Of a stretch of DNA of 14,217 nucleotides, positions 1 through 6,340 are shown piece after piece. Numbering within the stretch: position 1 is the first letter of the stretch; every line of letters starts with the position of its first letter. The position numbers and the translations under genes are program-made. The stretch covers positions 1-14,217 of the forward strand of contig JBKECB010000041.1 of the NCBI GenBank assembly GCA_047974165.1, written 5' to 3'. The notes under the pieces were generated by a model, which was not told the origin of the DNA, did no database searches, and worked only from the letters and a program-made list of their open reading frames with translations. The DNA comes from Lactovum sp047974165 (GTDB taxonomy: Bacteria; Bacillota; Bacilli; Lactobacillales; Streptococcaceae).

Positions 1-416
1 TCAACTTTGATACAGCGATTCATTACAATTTTCTCTCGACCAGCTTGGCGTAAGATTTCTTCTGCTTCTTGAGATTCTAAGCCTTGCTGAGCCCAGTAGA
101 CTTTTGCCTCTGTTTGTATAAACTCTCTGGCTACATCTGCTAAAAATTCACTGCGTCTAAAAATATCTACAATATCAACAGACTCTTTAATGTCAAGCAA
201 GGAAGCATAAACTTTTTCGCCCAAAAGCTCTTGACCTGCAAGCTTCGGATTTACTGGAATAATACGATAACCATCTTCCTGTAAGGCTTTCGCAACTCTA
301 TTTGAAGCTGTTTCCTTCCGATTTGAAAGTCCAATTACTGCTATCGTTTTTGCTTCTTTCAAATATGAAAAAATTACTTCTTGATCTGAATTTTGAAATT
401 CATATGTATTTGTCAT
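1..416 (-). CDS. CoA-binding (YccU-like) domain protein, C-terminus cut by window edge
   Basis: Translating the minus strand from the ATG at 416 gives 138 codons, open to the window edge. The product begins MTNTYEFQNSDQEVI and shows a Rossmann-type start (IAVIGLSNR, about residues 25-33). It continues with the family pattern of small CoA-binding proteins: RIIPVNPK, LGEKVYASL, DIVDIFRRSE and VYWAQQGLES, ending near MNRCIKV. These proteins are usually about 140-150 residues, so only the last few residues are missing. Family knowledge: soluble cytoplasmic proteins that bind CoA, of unclear physiological role. The gene is divergent from the nuclease gene at 493 across 76 bases. It has no Shine-Dalgarno sequence; an extended -10 lies exactly six bases before the ATG, suggesting a leaderless mRNA. 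Confidence 0.85.
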   Translation of the reverse strand, partial: MTNTYEFQNSDQEVIFSYLKEAKTIAVIGLSNRKETASNRVAKALQEDGYRIIPVNPKLAGQELLGEKVYASLLDIKESVDIVDIFRRSEFLADVAREFIQTEAKVYWAQQGLESQEAEEILRQAGREKIVMNRCIKV

Positions 417-422
417 ATCTTA

Positions 423-431
423 ATCATAACA
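423..431 (-). promoter_or_regulatory. Extended -10 promoter of the CoA-binding gene, leaderless layout
   Basis: On the minus strand the sequence is TGT-TATGAT followed by six bases (TAAGAT) and then the ATG at 416. Transcription normally starts about seven bases after the -10 hexamer, so the first transcribed base would be the A of the start codon. No -35 match is seen at 16-18 bases, as often happens with TG-extended promoters. No AGGAGG-like sequence lies before the ATG. Confidence 0.6.
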
Positions 432-477
432 TAAATTTCTTTAAAATAATTTCTTCGAGCCTCAACTCTTTAAAATA

Positions 478-486
478 TGTTAAAAT
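478..486 (+). promoter_or_regulatory. Extended -10 promoter of the nuclease gene, leaderless layout
   Basis: TGT-TAAAAT is followed by six bases (ACAGAT) and the ATG at 493, so the predicted transcription start coincides with the start codon. No ribosome binding site precedes the ATG and no clear -35 box is visible. The spacing is identical to that of the divergent CoA-binding gene. Confidence 0.6.
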
Positions 487-492
487 ACAGAT

Positions 493-1248
493 ATGCCTAA
501 AAAAACAACGAAATACTCTTTTGCAGGAATTATTCTCACACTCTTAATTGCTGGAGCAAATTATTTTTTTAATGACTCAACAGCTAAAAATTCAAATACA
601 AGCTCTAACAATCAAGTTTATAAAACAAGTGTAGAACAAAAGCCTCTTACTTTTAAAAAGGAAAGACAGCTTGTTTTAGCAGACCTTGACCATCTTGGTC
701 GTGCTGTCGATGCTCACATCCAGCTAAAAGATGCCTTTGAGCCCACAGAAGAAAGAGAAAATTTAACCTATAATCCACCAGGTTTTGACCAAGTTTTTTT
801 GGAAAATAAAAGCTCTAGTGGAAAAGTTTATAAAAATCCTCTCTGGAGTCGTGGACATCTCGTTGGCTATCAATTTTCAGGTTTAAATAATGAAAAGAGA
901 AATCTTATCGCTCAAACTATTTGGTCAAATGCCGGTGCTTATTATAATACAGATAATACAAATATTAATTCTATGATTTATTACGAAGAAAGACTTGATG
1001 ATTGGCTTTATGAAAATAAATCCTACTATCTTGACTACCAAGTAACCCCCTTATATCAAGATGATGAACTTGTTCCTAGACAAGTTCGCTTGGCTTACTT
1101 AGGTTATGACAGTAATGGAAAGAAAATTACAATTTCACTCGGAGGAAAAGAACAAGAAGGAAATGGCGGTGCTAAGGTTGTTATCCTTGATAACATTTCT
1201 CCAAATGCTGAAATTAATTACCTTACTGGAGAAGGAAAGCAAAAATAA
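493..1248 (+). CDS. DNA/RNA non-specific endonuclease, EndA (DNA-entry nuclease) type
   Basis: 251 residues. A basic N-terminus followed by a hydrophobic stretch (about 9-26) suggests an uncleaved membrane anchor or signal segment, so the catalytic domain would face outward. The beta-beta-alpha-metal nuclease core is visible: WSRGHLVGY (118-126) with the general-base His122, then RNLIAQT with Asn137, then Asn159 and Glu165/166 in the INSMIYYEERL helix. The usual motif in EndA and Serratia-type nucleases is DRGH; here Ser119 replaces Asp. Family role: metal-dependent cleavage of DNA and RNA, used in streptococcal EndA to degrade one strand during DNA uptake. No competence genes adjoin it, so a role in transformation is not shown. 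The start is supported by the anchor sequence and by a -10 placed for a leaderless transcript. A terminator follows directly after the stop. Confidence 0.88.
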   Translation: MPKKTTKYSFAGIILTLLIAGANYFFNDSTAKNSNTSSNNQVYKTSVEQKPLTFKKERQLVLADLDHLGRAVDAHIQLKDAFEPTEERENLTYNPPGFDQVFLENKSSSGKVYKNPLWSRGHLVGYQFSGLNNEKRNLIAQTIWSNAGAYYNTDNTNINSMIYYEERLDDWLYENKSYYLDYQVTPLYQDDELVPRQVRLAYLGYDSNGKKITISLGGKEQEGNGGAKVVILDNISPNAEINYLTGEGKQK

Positions 1249-1272
1249 AAGAGTGAAAAATCACTCTTTTTT
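1247..1272. terminator. Bidirectional Rho-independent terminator
   Basis: A perfect 10-bp stem (AAAAGAGTGA / TCACTCTTTT) with an AAAA loop sits between the convergent nuclease gene and the membrane protein gene. T-rich sequence follows on both strands, so it can stop transcription from both sides. The left arm overlaps the last bases of the nuclease stop codon. Confidence 0.85.
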
Positions 1273-1274
1273 AC

Positions 1275-2129
1275 TTAAGCAGCTTCAATAATCTCATCTA
1301 GAAAGACTTCAACTTCCTGACTGCTTGCATTTTCTAAACCTTCTTTTTTCAACTCTTCTTGGAATTCTTCTTCTGTCCATCCTTTTATCTCTAAAGCTCT
1401 TGCTTTACACACAGGGCACAGCCCATCTTCTCCTGAGCTAATCTTTGAATTGTTCGCATGTACTTCACCAACCGTTCCGAAAAAGAGCTCTCTTACATTT
1501 GAGGACTTAATATAACGGCAATCCTCATAAAGATGATAATATTTCCCTGACTTTGTTCCAATTACCTGGTCAGAGTCTGTCAAAACTTGAACTGTTTGAG
1601 TTTGTACTGCGTATTCTTCCTTGGATGAAGGATTAAACTCTGTTCCTAAAAGACCAGCCGCAACTAAAGCAACAACTGCAATCGAACCAAGTATTCCTTT
1701 TTGCTTTTTATCTAAATCTTTATTCATAAAAATAAAAATAACAAGGGGAAGAAAAGCAACAATAGCTATAAATAGGCCTAATTGACTTTGCATAAAAAAT
1801 AAGAAGCCATTTTTTTCAGAAGGAGGGTCTATTTTATTTGACTTTTTCCATAAAAATCCACCTGTCACTGCAAATGCAAGATCTAAAATAATTCCAACAA
1901 TTGCAAGCCAAAGTTTAATCTCTACACCATTTCTTAAAATATAATAAATTACAGCAAGCTGCACAAGAATGGCAAAAATCCAAGCTAGAGCTGCAAATAA
2001 GCGAAAACGTGTTGCCTTTTCTTTATTTTCCTTAGTGGGTTGCCAGTTACTTAAACTTTCTTTTTTCTCAGATTGAAGCTTTTTTTGCAATTTCTCATCT
2101 TCAGAAAGTCTTATTATTTTTTTAGCCAT
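1275..2129 (-). CDS. Membrane protein of unknown function with C-terminal His/Cys (possible zinc-binding) domain
   Basis: 284 residues, not a family I can name. A charged N-terminus (1-42, rich in Lys and Glu) is followed by four predicted membrane segments at about 44-66, 71-95, 109-134 and 146-163. The C-terminal half is soluble and contains KYYHLYEDCRYI (196-207) and later LCPVC (237-241). His199, Cys204, Cys238 and Cys241 have the order and spacing seen in small Ada-type or nuclease-tail metal-binding modules (H-x4-C, then C-x2-C). Metal binding is inference. The end is acidic (EEEFQEELKKEG). The start is supported by an AAGGGAG ribosome binding site eight bases before the ATG and an upstream TGC-TATAAT. 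The gene is monocistronic and convergent with the nuclease gene. Confidence 0.7.
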   Translation of the reverse strand: MAKKIIRLSEDEKLQKKLQSEKKESLSNWQPTKENKEKATRFRLFAALAWIFAILVQLAVIYYILRNGVEIKLWLAIVGIILDLAFAVTGGFLWKKSNKIDPPSEKNGFLFFMQSQLGLFIAIVAFLPLVIFIFMNKDLDKKQKGILGSIAVVALVAAGLLGTEFNPSSKEEYAVQTQTVQVLTDSDQVIGTKSGKYYHLYEDCRYIKSSNVRELFFGTVGEVHANNSKISSGEDGLCPVCKARALEIKGWTEEEFQEELKKEGLENASSQEVEVFLDEIIEAA

Positions 2130-2157
2130 AAATACTCCCTTTTATTTAGTTAAGATA

Positions 2158-2166
2158 ATTATAGCA
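2158..2166 (-). promoter_or_regulatory. Extended -10 promoter of the 284-residue membrane protein gene
   Basis: On the minus strand TGC-TATAAT lies about 28 bases before the ATG at 2129, with an AAGGGAG ribosome binding site in between. No good -35 hexamer is seen at 16-18 bases, but the TG extension can compensate. Confidence 0.6.
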
Positions 2167-2186
2167 TATTTTTATTTCCTATTTTG

Positions 2187-2555
2187 TAGTTAATAAGAAT
2201 TAAAAGACAAAGTAAGCATACAGAAATAAGTTTATTTAATAGCCATTTTAAATTGGGACTCAAGTTAAAACTTTAAAAGAGGAACAAAAAAATCTTGAAA
2301 TAGAAATCTCAAGGCTACAGGTACTCAAAATAATTTTTGAGTAAATTACCAGATTGACAGAAAGTCAAGTTCATAAATAGGGTTAAAAGAATGTACTGTA
2401 TCAAATAATAAACAAAACTCAAGATTTAGATACTATTGTTTAATTCTTCTCAAATAGAAAACATTAGAAGATCATTTTCTAGTATTTTTTGTTTTCATCC
2501 ATTTTAGTTTTAGTATTTGTTGTTGGGAAAATTGTTAGGAAAAACTTTTTTAAAT
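2187..2555. other. Non-coding stretch downstream of secY, possible degenerate remnant
   Basis: AT-rich sequence without a convincing gene. In place of adk, which normally follows secY in related bacteria, only stop-ridden sequence is seen. On the plus strand, 2270-2341 reads TLKEEQKNLEIEISRL followed by QVLKIIFE and a stop. The leucines are spaced by seven, like the coiled coil at the end of IS3-family OrfA proteins. There is no start codon or intact frame around it and no terminal inverted repeats were found, so this is at most a decayed fragment. Confidence 0.3.
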
Positions 2556-2559
2556 CAAA

Positions 2560-2584
2560 AAAACCTTGTATTTACAAGGTTTTT
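2560..2584 (-). terminator. Rho-independent terminator at the end of secY
   Basis: An 11-bp stem (AAAACCTTGTA / TACAAGGTTTT) with a 3-base loop, ending in a run of T on the minus strand. The secY stop codon (2583-2585) lies within the stem, so transcription ends immediately after secY and no downstream gene is co-transcribed. Confidence 0.85.
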
Positions 2585-3896
2585 ATAGGTCTGTTATTGG
2601 GTTGTCCATGAATCCAACATATTTTTTCTTAAGCATGTAGCCTTCAAGCTGATCAATTCCTTGAATGGCTGTCATGATAAGGATTAAAAGTGATGTTCCA
2701 CCTAAGGCCACAAATTTAGGAAGACCCCAAACGTTTTGAACGATGATAGGAAGTACAGAGACAAACCCTAAGAAAAGAGAACCAATCGTAGATAAACGAA
2801 TCAGCATATAGGAAATATATCTTTCCGTATCCTTACCTGGACGAACAGAAGGAATATAAGCACCTGATTGTGTCAATTGTTCTGCCATTTTTTCTGGATT
2901 TATTTGAATAAATGAATAGAAAAATGTAAAGACAACAATAAGAAAAGCATACATAAACATTCCCGTCCAAGTTGTATTATCAAATAACTCTTGAACAGTT
3001 ACTAGCCAGTTTGCATTCATATCTGAAGCAGTCAAAAATTGTAAAATTGTTTGAGGTGCTGAGGTAATCGTTGATGCAAAGATAACAGGAATAACCCCCG
3101 CTGGATTGACACGTAAAGGAAGATAAGAACTTGACGCTGCTCCTTGTACAAGTTTTGTATATTGGATAGGGATTTTTCTTTCTGCTTGTTGAACCCAAGT
3201 AGAAAGGAAAATAATGAAGAAAGATGAGGTAACCAAGATAGCTGTATTTATCCAGCCCTGTGGAATCTCACTTGGACGAACATTGATAAACCATTCTTCA
3301 CGAACAGACTGAATTGCTCCTGGAATTGTTGAAACAATACCTGCAAAGATAATTAGGGACAAACCTGATCCAAATCCTTTATCGTTAATTTGCTCTCCCA
3401 TCCATGTAATAACCATCGAACCTGTTGTCAGAATAATTCCCACCATTAGATAAGTCTGCCAAGTTGGATTTTCAACAACTTCTGAATTTGATAAAGATTG
3501 AAAAGCAGCTGTAATACCAATGGATTGACCCATCGCAAGTACTAATGTGATGTAGCGTGTTGTTTGATTAAGCTTACGACGTCCTATTTCTCCTTGCTTA
3601 GACCACTCTGAAAATTTAGGTAAAATATCCATCTGTAAAAGCTGAACAATAATAGATGCCGTGATATAAGGCGAAACACCCATGGCAAATAAAGAATAGG
3701 ATTGCAAAGCATTACCTGACACTAAGTTAAAAGATTGTAAAAAAGGAACATCCAAGCTTTCTAAAGCTAAGGCATTAACTCCTGGAATTGTAATATGTGT
3801 CCCTAAACGAAACACAAAAAGTATAAAAATTGTAAAGATGACTCGATTTCGAACTTCTTTTAGCTTAAAACCGTCATATAAAAGTTTAAAAAACAT
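2583..3896 (-). CDS. secY: Preprotein translocase channel subunit SecY
   Basis: 437 residues, normal SecY length, with the expected ten hydrophobic segments. It forms the protein-conducting channel of the Sec translocon with SecE and SecG in the cytoplasmic membrane. Diagnostic stretches are LFAMGVSPYITASIIVQLLQ (about 69-88, plug and TM2 region), WSKQGEIGRRKLNQ (about 98-111), the QQAERKIPIQY cytoplasmic loop, YLPLRVNPAGVIPVIFA, and the C5 loop RPGKDTERYISY that contacts SecA and ribosomes. It is the last gene of this ribosomal operon, following rplO by 70 bases that hold a strong hairpin. GGAGG lies only three bases before the ATG, closer than usual, but the N-terminus MFFKLL matches family starts. 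In related bacteria adk and infA follow; here a terminator follows instead. Confidence 0.98.
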   Translation of the reverse strand: MFFKLLYDGFKLKEVRNRVIFTIFILFVFRLGTHITIPGVNALALESLDVPFLQSFNLVSGNALQSYSLFAMGVSPYITASIIVQLLQMDILPKFSEWSKQGEIGRRKLNQTTRYITLVLAMGQSIGITAAFQSLSNSEVVENPTWQTYLMVGIILTTGSMVITWMGEQINDKGFGSGLSLIIFAGIVSTIPGAIQSVREEWFINVRPSEIPQGWINTAILVTSSFFIIFLSTWVQQAERKIPIQYTKLVQGAASSSYLPLRVNPAGVIPVIFASTITSAPQTILQFLTASDMNANWLVTVQELFDNTTWTGMFMYAFLIVVFTFFYSFIQINPEKMAEQLTQSGAYIPSVRPGKDTERYISYMLIRLSTIGSLFLGFVSVLPIIVQNVWGLPKFVALGGTSLLILIMTAIQGIDQLEGYMLKKKYVGFMDNPITDL

Positions 3897-3938
3897 AGTC
3901 CTCCGATAACTTGAAAGAAATAGAATAAATAGACAAAC

Positions 3939-3960
3939 AGCGATTGATTTCTCAATCGCT
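3939..3960 (-). other. Intercistronic hairpin between rplO and secY
   Basis: A perfect 9-bp inverted repeat (AGCGATTGA / TCAATCGCT). In the mRNA sense the loop is GAAA, a stable GNRA tetraloop. No T run follows on the minus strand, so it is not a typical terminator. It could be an RNase processing site, a stabiliser or a translation-control element. Confidence 0.6.
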
Positions 3961-3966
3961 TAAATA

Positions 3967-4422
3967 TTAGTCTTTATGGGAAAGAACTGTAACAGTTCCA
4001 CCATTTTCTTCAATTGCTACTTTAGCAGAAGCTGAAACTTTTGTTACGGTAACTTTTAGGTTTTTAACTTTAAGCTCACCATTTCCAAGGATTTTTACAC
4101 CATCTTTTACAGACTTGATGATTTTAGCTTCAAGTAAGCTTGCTGCATTTACTTCAGCACCATCTGAAAGTTTATTAAGTGTATCAAGATTTAGGATTGC
4201 GTATTCTTTATGATTTACATTTAAGAAACCACGTTTTGGCATACGACGGAAGAGTGGAGTTTGTCCACCTTCAAATCCTGGACGAATCGAACCACCTGAA
4301 CGTGATTTTTGTCCTTTTTGACCACGACCAGATGTTTTACCATTTCCTGATGATGTTCCACGTCCGACACGGTTACGAGTTTTACGGCTACCTTCTGCAG
4401 CTTTAAGTTCATTTAATTTCAT
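3967..4422 (-). CDS. rplO: 50S ribosomal protein L15
   Basis: 151 residues, typical for bacterial L15 (about 145-150). L15 binds 23S rRNA and acts late in assembly of the large subunit. The N-terminal half is the diagnostic Gly/Arg/Lys-rich tail: LKAAEGSRKTRNRVGRGTSS, then GNGKTSGRGQKGQKSRSGG (about 27-45), then RPGFEGGQTPLFRRMPKRGF (about 47-66). The C-terminal globular part includes KEYAILNLDTLN. The start has a GAAAGGA ribosome binding site upstream. It follows rpmD by an unusually long 125-base gap and precedes secY, the conserved spc operon order. Confidence 0.98.
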   Translation of the reverse strand: MKLNELKAAEGSRKTRNRVGRGTSSGNGKTSGRGQKGQKSRSGGSIRPGFEGGQTPLFRRMPKRGFLNVNHKEYAILNLDTLNKLSDGAEVNAASLLEAKIIKSVKDGVKILGNGELKVKNLKVTVTKVSASAKVAIEENGGTVTVLSHKD

Positions 4423-4504
4423 AATAATTTTCCTTTCAATGTCTAACTAGCGCCTCATAAACTCGAAAGGTGAGAATACAAGGCTCGCCGACAAATAATT
4501 GCGT

Positions 4505-4525
4505 GAGTCAATCAAAGATTGACTC
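4505..4525 (-). other. Intercistronic hairpin between rpmD and rplO
   Basis: A perfect 9-bp inverted repeat (GAGTCAATC / GATTGACTC) with a 3-base loop, inside the 125-base gap between the L30 stop and the L15 start. Downstream on the transcribed strand there is no T run, so termination is unlikely. A T-rich stretch lies only on the plus-strand side. Confidence 0.6.
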
Positions 4526-4547
4526 TAATTTTTTAATTAATTTAAGA

Positions 4548-4727
4548 TTAAACTTCAGTTACTGTTACTAAATGAGCAACTGATGCAGCCATTGCACGAA
4601 CAGCAGCTGTATCTTCTTTTATTGTACTTGAACCCATCTTACCAAGGCCTAATGCAACAACTGTTTTACGTTGTGCTGGAAGGCGACCGATTGGAGATTT
4701 TGTCAATGTAATCTTAATTTGTGCCAT
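4548..4727 (-). CDS. rpmD: 50S ribosomal protein L30
   Basis: A 59-residue gene found by translating the minus strand from the ATG at 4727: MAQIKITLTKSPIGRLPAQR, then KTVVALGLGKMGSSTIKEDT, then an alanine-rich helix ending VAHLVTVTEV and TAA. This is the full length of bacterial L30, which belongs to the large ribosomal subunit. The KSPIGR-P-QR-T--ALGL core is diagnostic. AAAGGAG lies eight bases before the ATG. The start is 16 bases after the rpsE stop, so the two genes are tightly coupled, in the conserved S5-L30-L15 order. Confidence 0.97.
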   Translation of the reverse strand: MAQIKITLTKSPIGRLPAQRKTVVALGLGKMGSSTIKEDTAAVRAMAASVAHLVTVTEV

Positions 4728-4743
4728 TTTCTATTCTCCTTTC

Positions 4744-5253
4744 TTAGTCAAAATCTGAGACTGACTTGTCACGAAGTTTTGCAACTTCTTCAACACGTTT
4801 CAATTGTTTCAATCCATCAACTGTTGCACGAACAACATTAATTGGAGTATTTGAACCTAATGATTTTGAAGTGATGTCAGCAATCCCTGCAAGTTCAACA
4901 ACTGCACGAACTGCTCCACCAGCAGCAACTCCAGCTCCTTCAGCAGCAGGTTTAAGCATAATCTTACCACCGCCAAATTGTCCTAAAACTTCGTGAGGGA
5001 TAGATGTTCCAACCATAGGAACAACAAAAAGATTTTTCTTTGCATCCTCGATTGCTTTACGGATTGCTTCTGGAACTTCTTGAGCTTTACCCGTACCAAA
5101 TCCAACACGTCCTTTACGATCACCAACTACAACAAGTGCTGCAAAACGAAGACGACGTCCACCTTTTACAACTTTGGTAATACGGTTAATTCCAACAACG
5201 CGTTCTTCAAATTCTTTTACTTCGTCACGGTTATTTTTTCTATTTTCTGCCAT
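4744..5253 (-). CDS. rpsE: 30S ribosomal protein S5
   Basis: 169 residues, normal for S5, a small-subunit protein that helps translational accuracy and lines the mRNA entry region with S3 and S4. The double-stranded-RNA-binding-like N-terminal domain contains EERVVGINRITKVVKGGRRL and FAALVVVGDRKGRVGFGTGK (the loop region classically linked to spectinomycin resistance lies around VKGGRR). The C-terminal domain has GGGKIMLKPAAEGAGVAAGG and NVVRATVDGLKQLK. The ATG at 5253 is preceded by a GGAG-type site. It lies 19 bases after rplR and 16 before rpmD, the tight part of this operon. Confidence 0.98.
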   Translation of the reverse strand: MAENRKNNRDEVKEFEERVVGINRITKVVKGGRRLRFAALVVVGDRKGRVGFGTGKAQEVPEAIRKAIEDAKKNLFVVPMVGTSIPHEVLGQFGGGKIMLKPAAEGAGVAAGGAVRAVVELAGIADITSKSLGSNTPINVVRATVDGLKQLKRVEEVAKLRDKSVSDFD

Positions 5254-5272
5254 TTTTGATTATCTCCTTCCT

Positions 5273-5620
5273 TTAGAATTTTAGACCATTTTCACGTGCA
5301 GCATCTGCAAGAGCTTGAACGCGTCCATGATAGAGATAACCACCACGGTCAAAGATAACGTCTTCGATATTCTTTGCCTTAGCAGCTTTAGCAATAGCTT
5401 CACCAACTTTTGTTGCTTGCTCAGATTTTGAGCCAGTTTCTTTTAGTGAAGAGGCACTTGCGAGCGTTACACCTGCTACGTCATCAATTAATTGTGCGTA
5501 GATGTTTGTATTAGAACGAAAAACGTTCAAACGTGGGCGCTCTGCAGTCCCAGAGATTTTACCGCGAACACGTGTATGACGTTTCTTGCGGGTTTTGTTT
5601 TTATCTGGTTTAGAAATCAC
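5273..5620 (-). CDS. rplR: 50S ribosomal protein L18 (GTG start)
   Basis: 115 residues, about the usual L18 length. L18 binds 5S rRNA in the central protuberance of the large subunit. Diagnostic parts are the basic tail (NKTRKKRHTRVRGKISGT), RPRLNVFRSNTNIYAQLIDD, and the C-terminal FDRGGYLYHGRVQALADAAR-ENGLKF. The start codon is GTG (minus strand 5620-5618), with AGAGG seven bases upstream; there is no ATG near the conserved N-terminus. The gene follows rplF by 105 bases that contain several hairpins and precedes rpsE by 19 bases. Confidence 0.97.
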   Translation of the reverse strand: MISKPDKNKTRKKRHTRVRGKISGTAERPRLNVFRSNTNIYAQLIDDVAGVTLASASSLKETGSKSEQATKVGEAIAKAAKAKNIEDVIFDRGGYLYHGRVQALADAARENGLKF

Positions 5621-5648
5621 AATCTTACCTCTATTTTATATTTAAATT

Positions 5649-5730
5649 TCGATAGTTTTTGCCATCGATGAGCTTGTATTTTTACAAGTGGGATAGTTAA
5701 AAAATGAGTGAATAATCTAAAAAGATTATT
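5649..5730 (-). other. Cluster of three hairpins between rplF and rplR
   Basis: Three inverted repeats lie in the gap and around the rplF stop. 5711-5730: AATAATC / GATTATT, 7 bp, containing the rplF stop codon. 5673-5688: CTTGTA / TACAAG, 6 bp with a 4-base loop. 5649-5668: TCGATGG / CTATCGA in the RNA sense, 7 bp including one G-U pair. None is followed by a long T run on the minus strand. They are candidates for processing or regulatory structures. Confidence 0.5.
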
Positions 5731-6262
5731 TACCTGTTTTACCTTCTTTACGACGAACATATTCACCAACGTAACGAATTCCTTTACCTTTATAAGGCTC
5801 TGGACTACGACGACTACGAATATAGGCAGCTGTTTGACCAACAGTTTCTTTATTTGCACCTTTAATATGAATATGTGTTTGATCTGGAACTTCAAAAGTA
5901 ATTCCTTCTGGAGCTTCCACTTCATCTGGATGAGATTTACCTACAGCAAGAACAAGCTTTGTTCCTTGTAGTTGGGCACGATAACCGACACCAATCATCT
6001 CAAGTGACTTTGTAAAGCCTTCCGAAACTCCTACAACCATATTATGTAGAAGGGCACGACTTGTACCATGAAGAGCTTTCATTTGCTTACTATCATTTGG
6101 ACGTTTAAAGATTGCTTCTGCAGCATTTATTTCAAGTGTTAACTCTTCATTAAATTGACGAGACAACTCACCTTTGGGTCCTTTGACAGTAACGAGACCT
6201 GCATCCTGCTTTACTTCTACACCTGCAGGGATGACAACAACTTTATTACCAATACGTGACAT
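5726..6262 (-). CDS. rplF: 50S ribosomal protein L6
   Basis: 178 residues, the typical L6 length. L6 is built from two similar domains and binds 23S rRNA near the sarcin-ricin loop. The N-terminus MSRIGNKVVVIPAGVEV is diagnostic, as are TVKGPKGELSRQF (about 27-39), RALLHNMVVGVSEGF (about 69-83), EMIGVGYRAQLQG (about 88-100), and the C-terminal signature SPEPYKGKGIRYVGEYVRRK. The gene starts 78 bases after the rpsH stop and is followed by the 105-base hairpin-rich gap before rplR. The stop codon lies within a 7-bp inverted repeat. Confidence 0.98.
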   Translation of the reverse strand: MSRIGNKVVVIPAGVEVKQDAGLVTVKGPKGELSRQFNEELTLEINAAEAIFKRPNDSKQMKALHGTSRALLHNMVVGVSEGFTKSLEMIGVGYRAQLQGTKLVLAVGKSHPDEVEAPEGITFEVPDQTHIHIKGANKETVGQTAAYIRSRRSPEPYKGKGIRYVGEYVRRKEGKTGK

Positions 6263-6287
6263 ATTTTTTCCTTTACTGTTAAATTAT

Positions 6288-6331
6288 CAGGATAAACTCC
6301 TGTTTTCACGGTAGTACTCTATAAAAGAGTA
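6288..6331 (-). other. Two small hairpins between rpsH and rplF
   Basis: Inverted repeats at 6288-6302 (CAGGA / TCCTG, 5 bp) and 6315-6331 (TACTCT / AGAGTA, 6 bp) fill the 78-base gap. They are weaker than those near secY and rplO and have no terminator-like T run on the minus strand. Confidence 0.4.
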
Positions 6332-6340
6332 ATAACTAGC

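Noticed and set aside
302..547. 81-codon plus-strand reading frame across the intergenic region at the left end
   Set aside because: It runs antisense to the CoA-binding gene and into the nuclease gene in another frame, and the composition is not protein-like.
4179..4406. Plus-strand frame opposite rplO, and similar frames opposite rpsE, rplF and the GH1 gene
   Set aside because: Antisense shadows of highly conserved genes, without start signals or family resemblance.
4423..4547. Additional small gene in the 125-base gap between rpmD and rplO
   Set aside because: No start codon with ribosome binding site and no frame of useful length; a hairpin is the only clear structure.
5617..5925. 102-codon minus-strand reading frame between rplF and rplR
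   Set aside because: Mostly the rplF sequence read in a shifted frame; it has no recognisable domain and ignores the rplF stop and the hairpin-rich gap.
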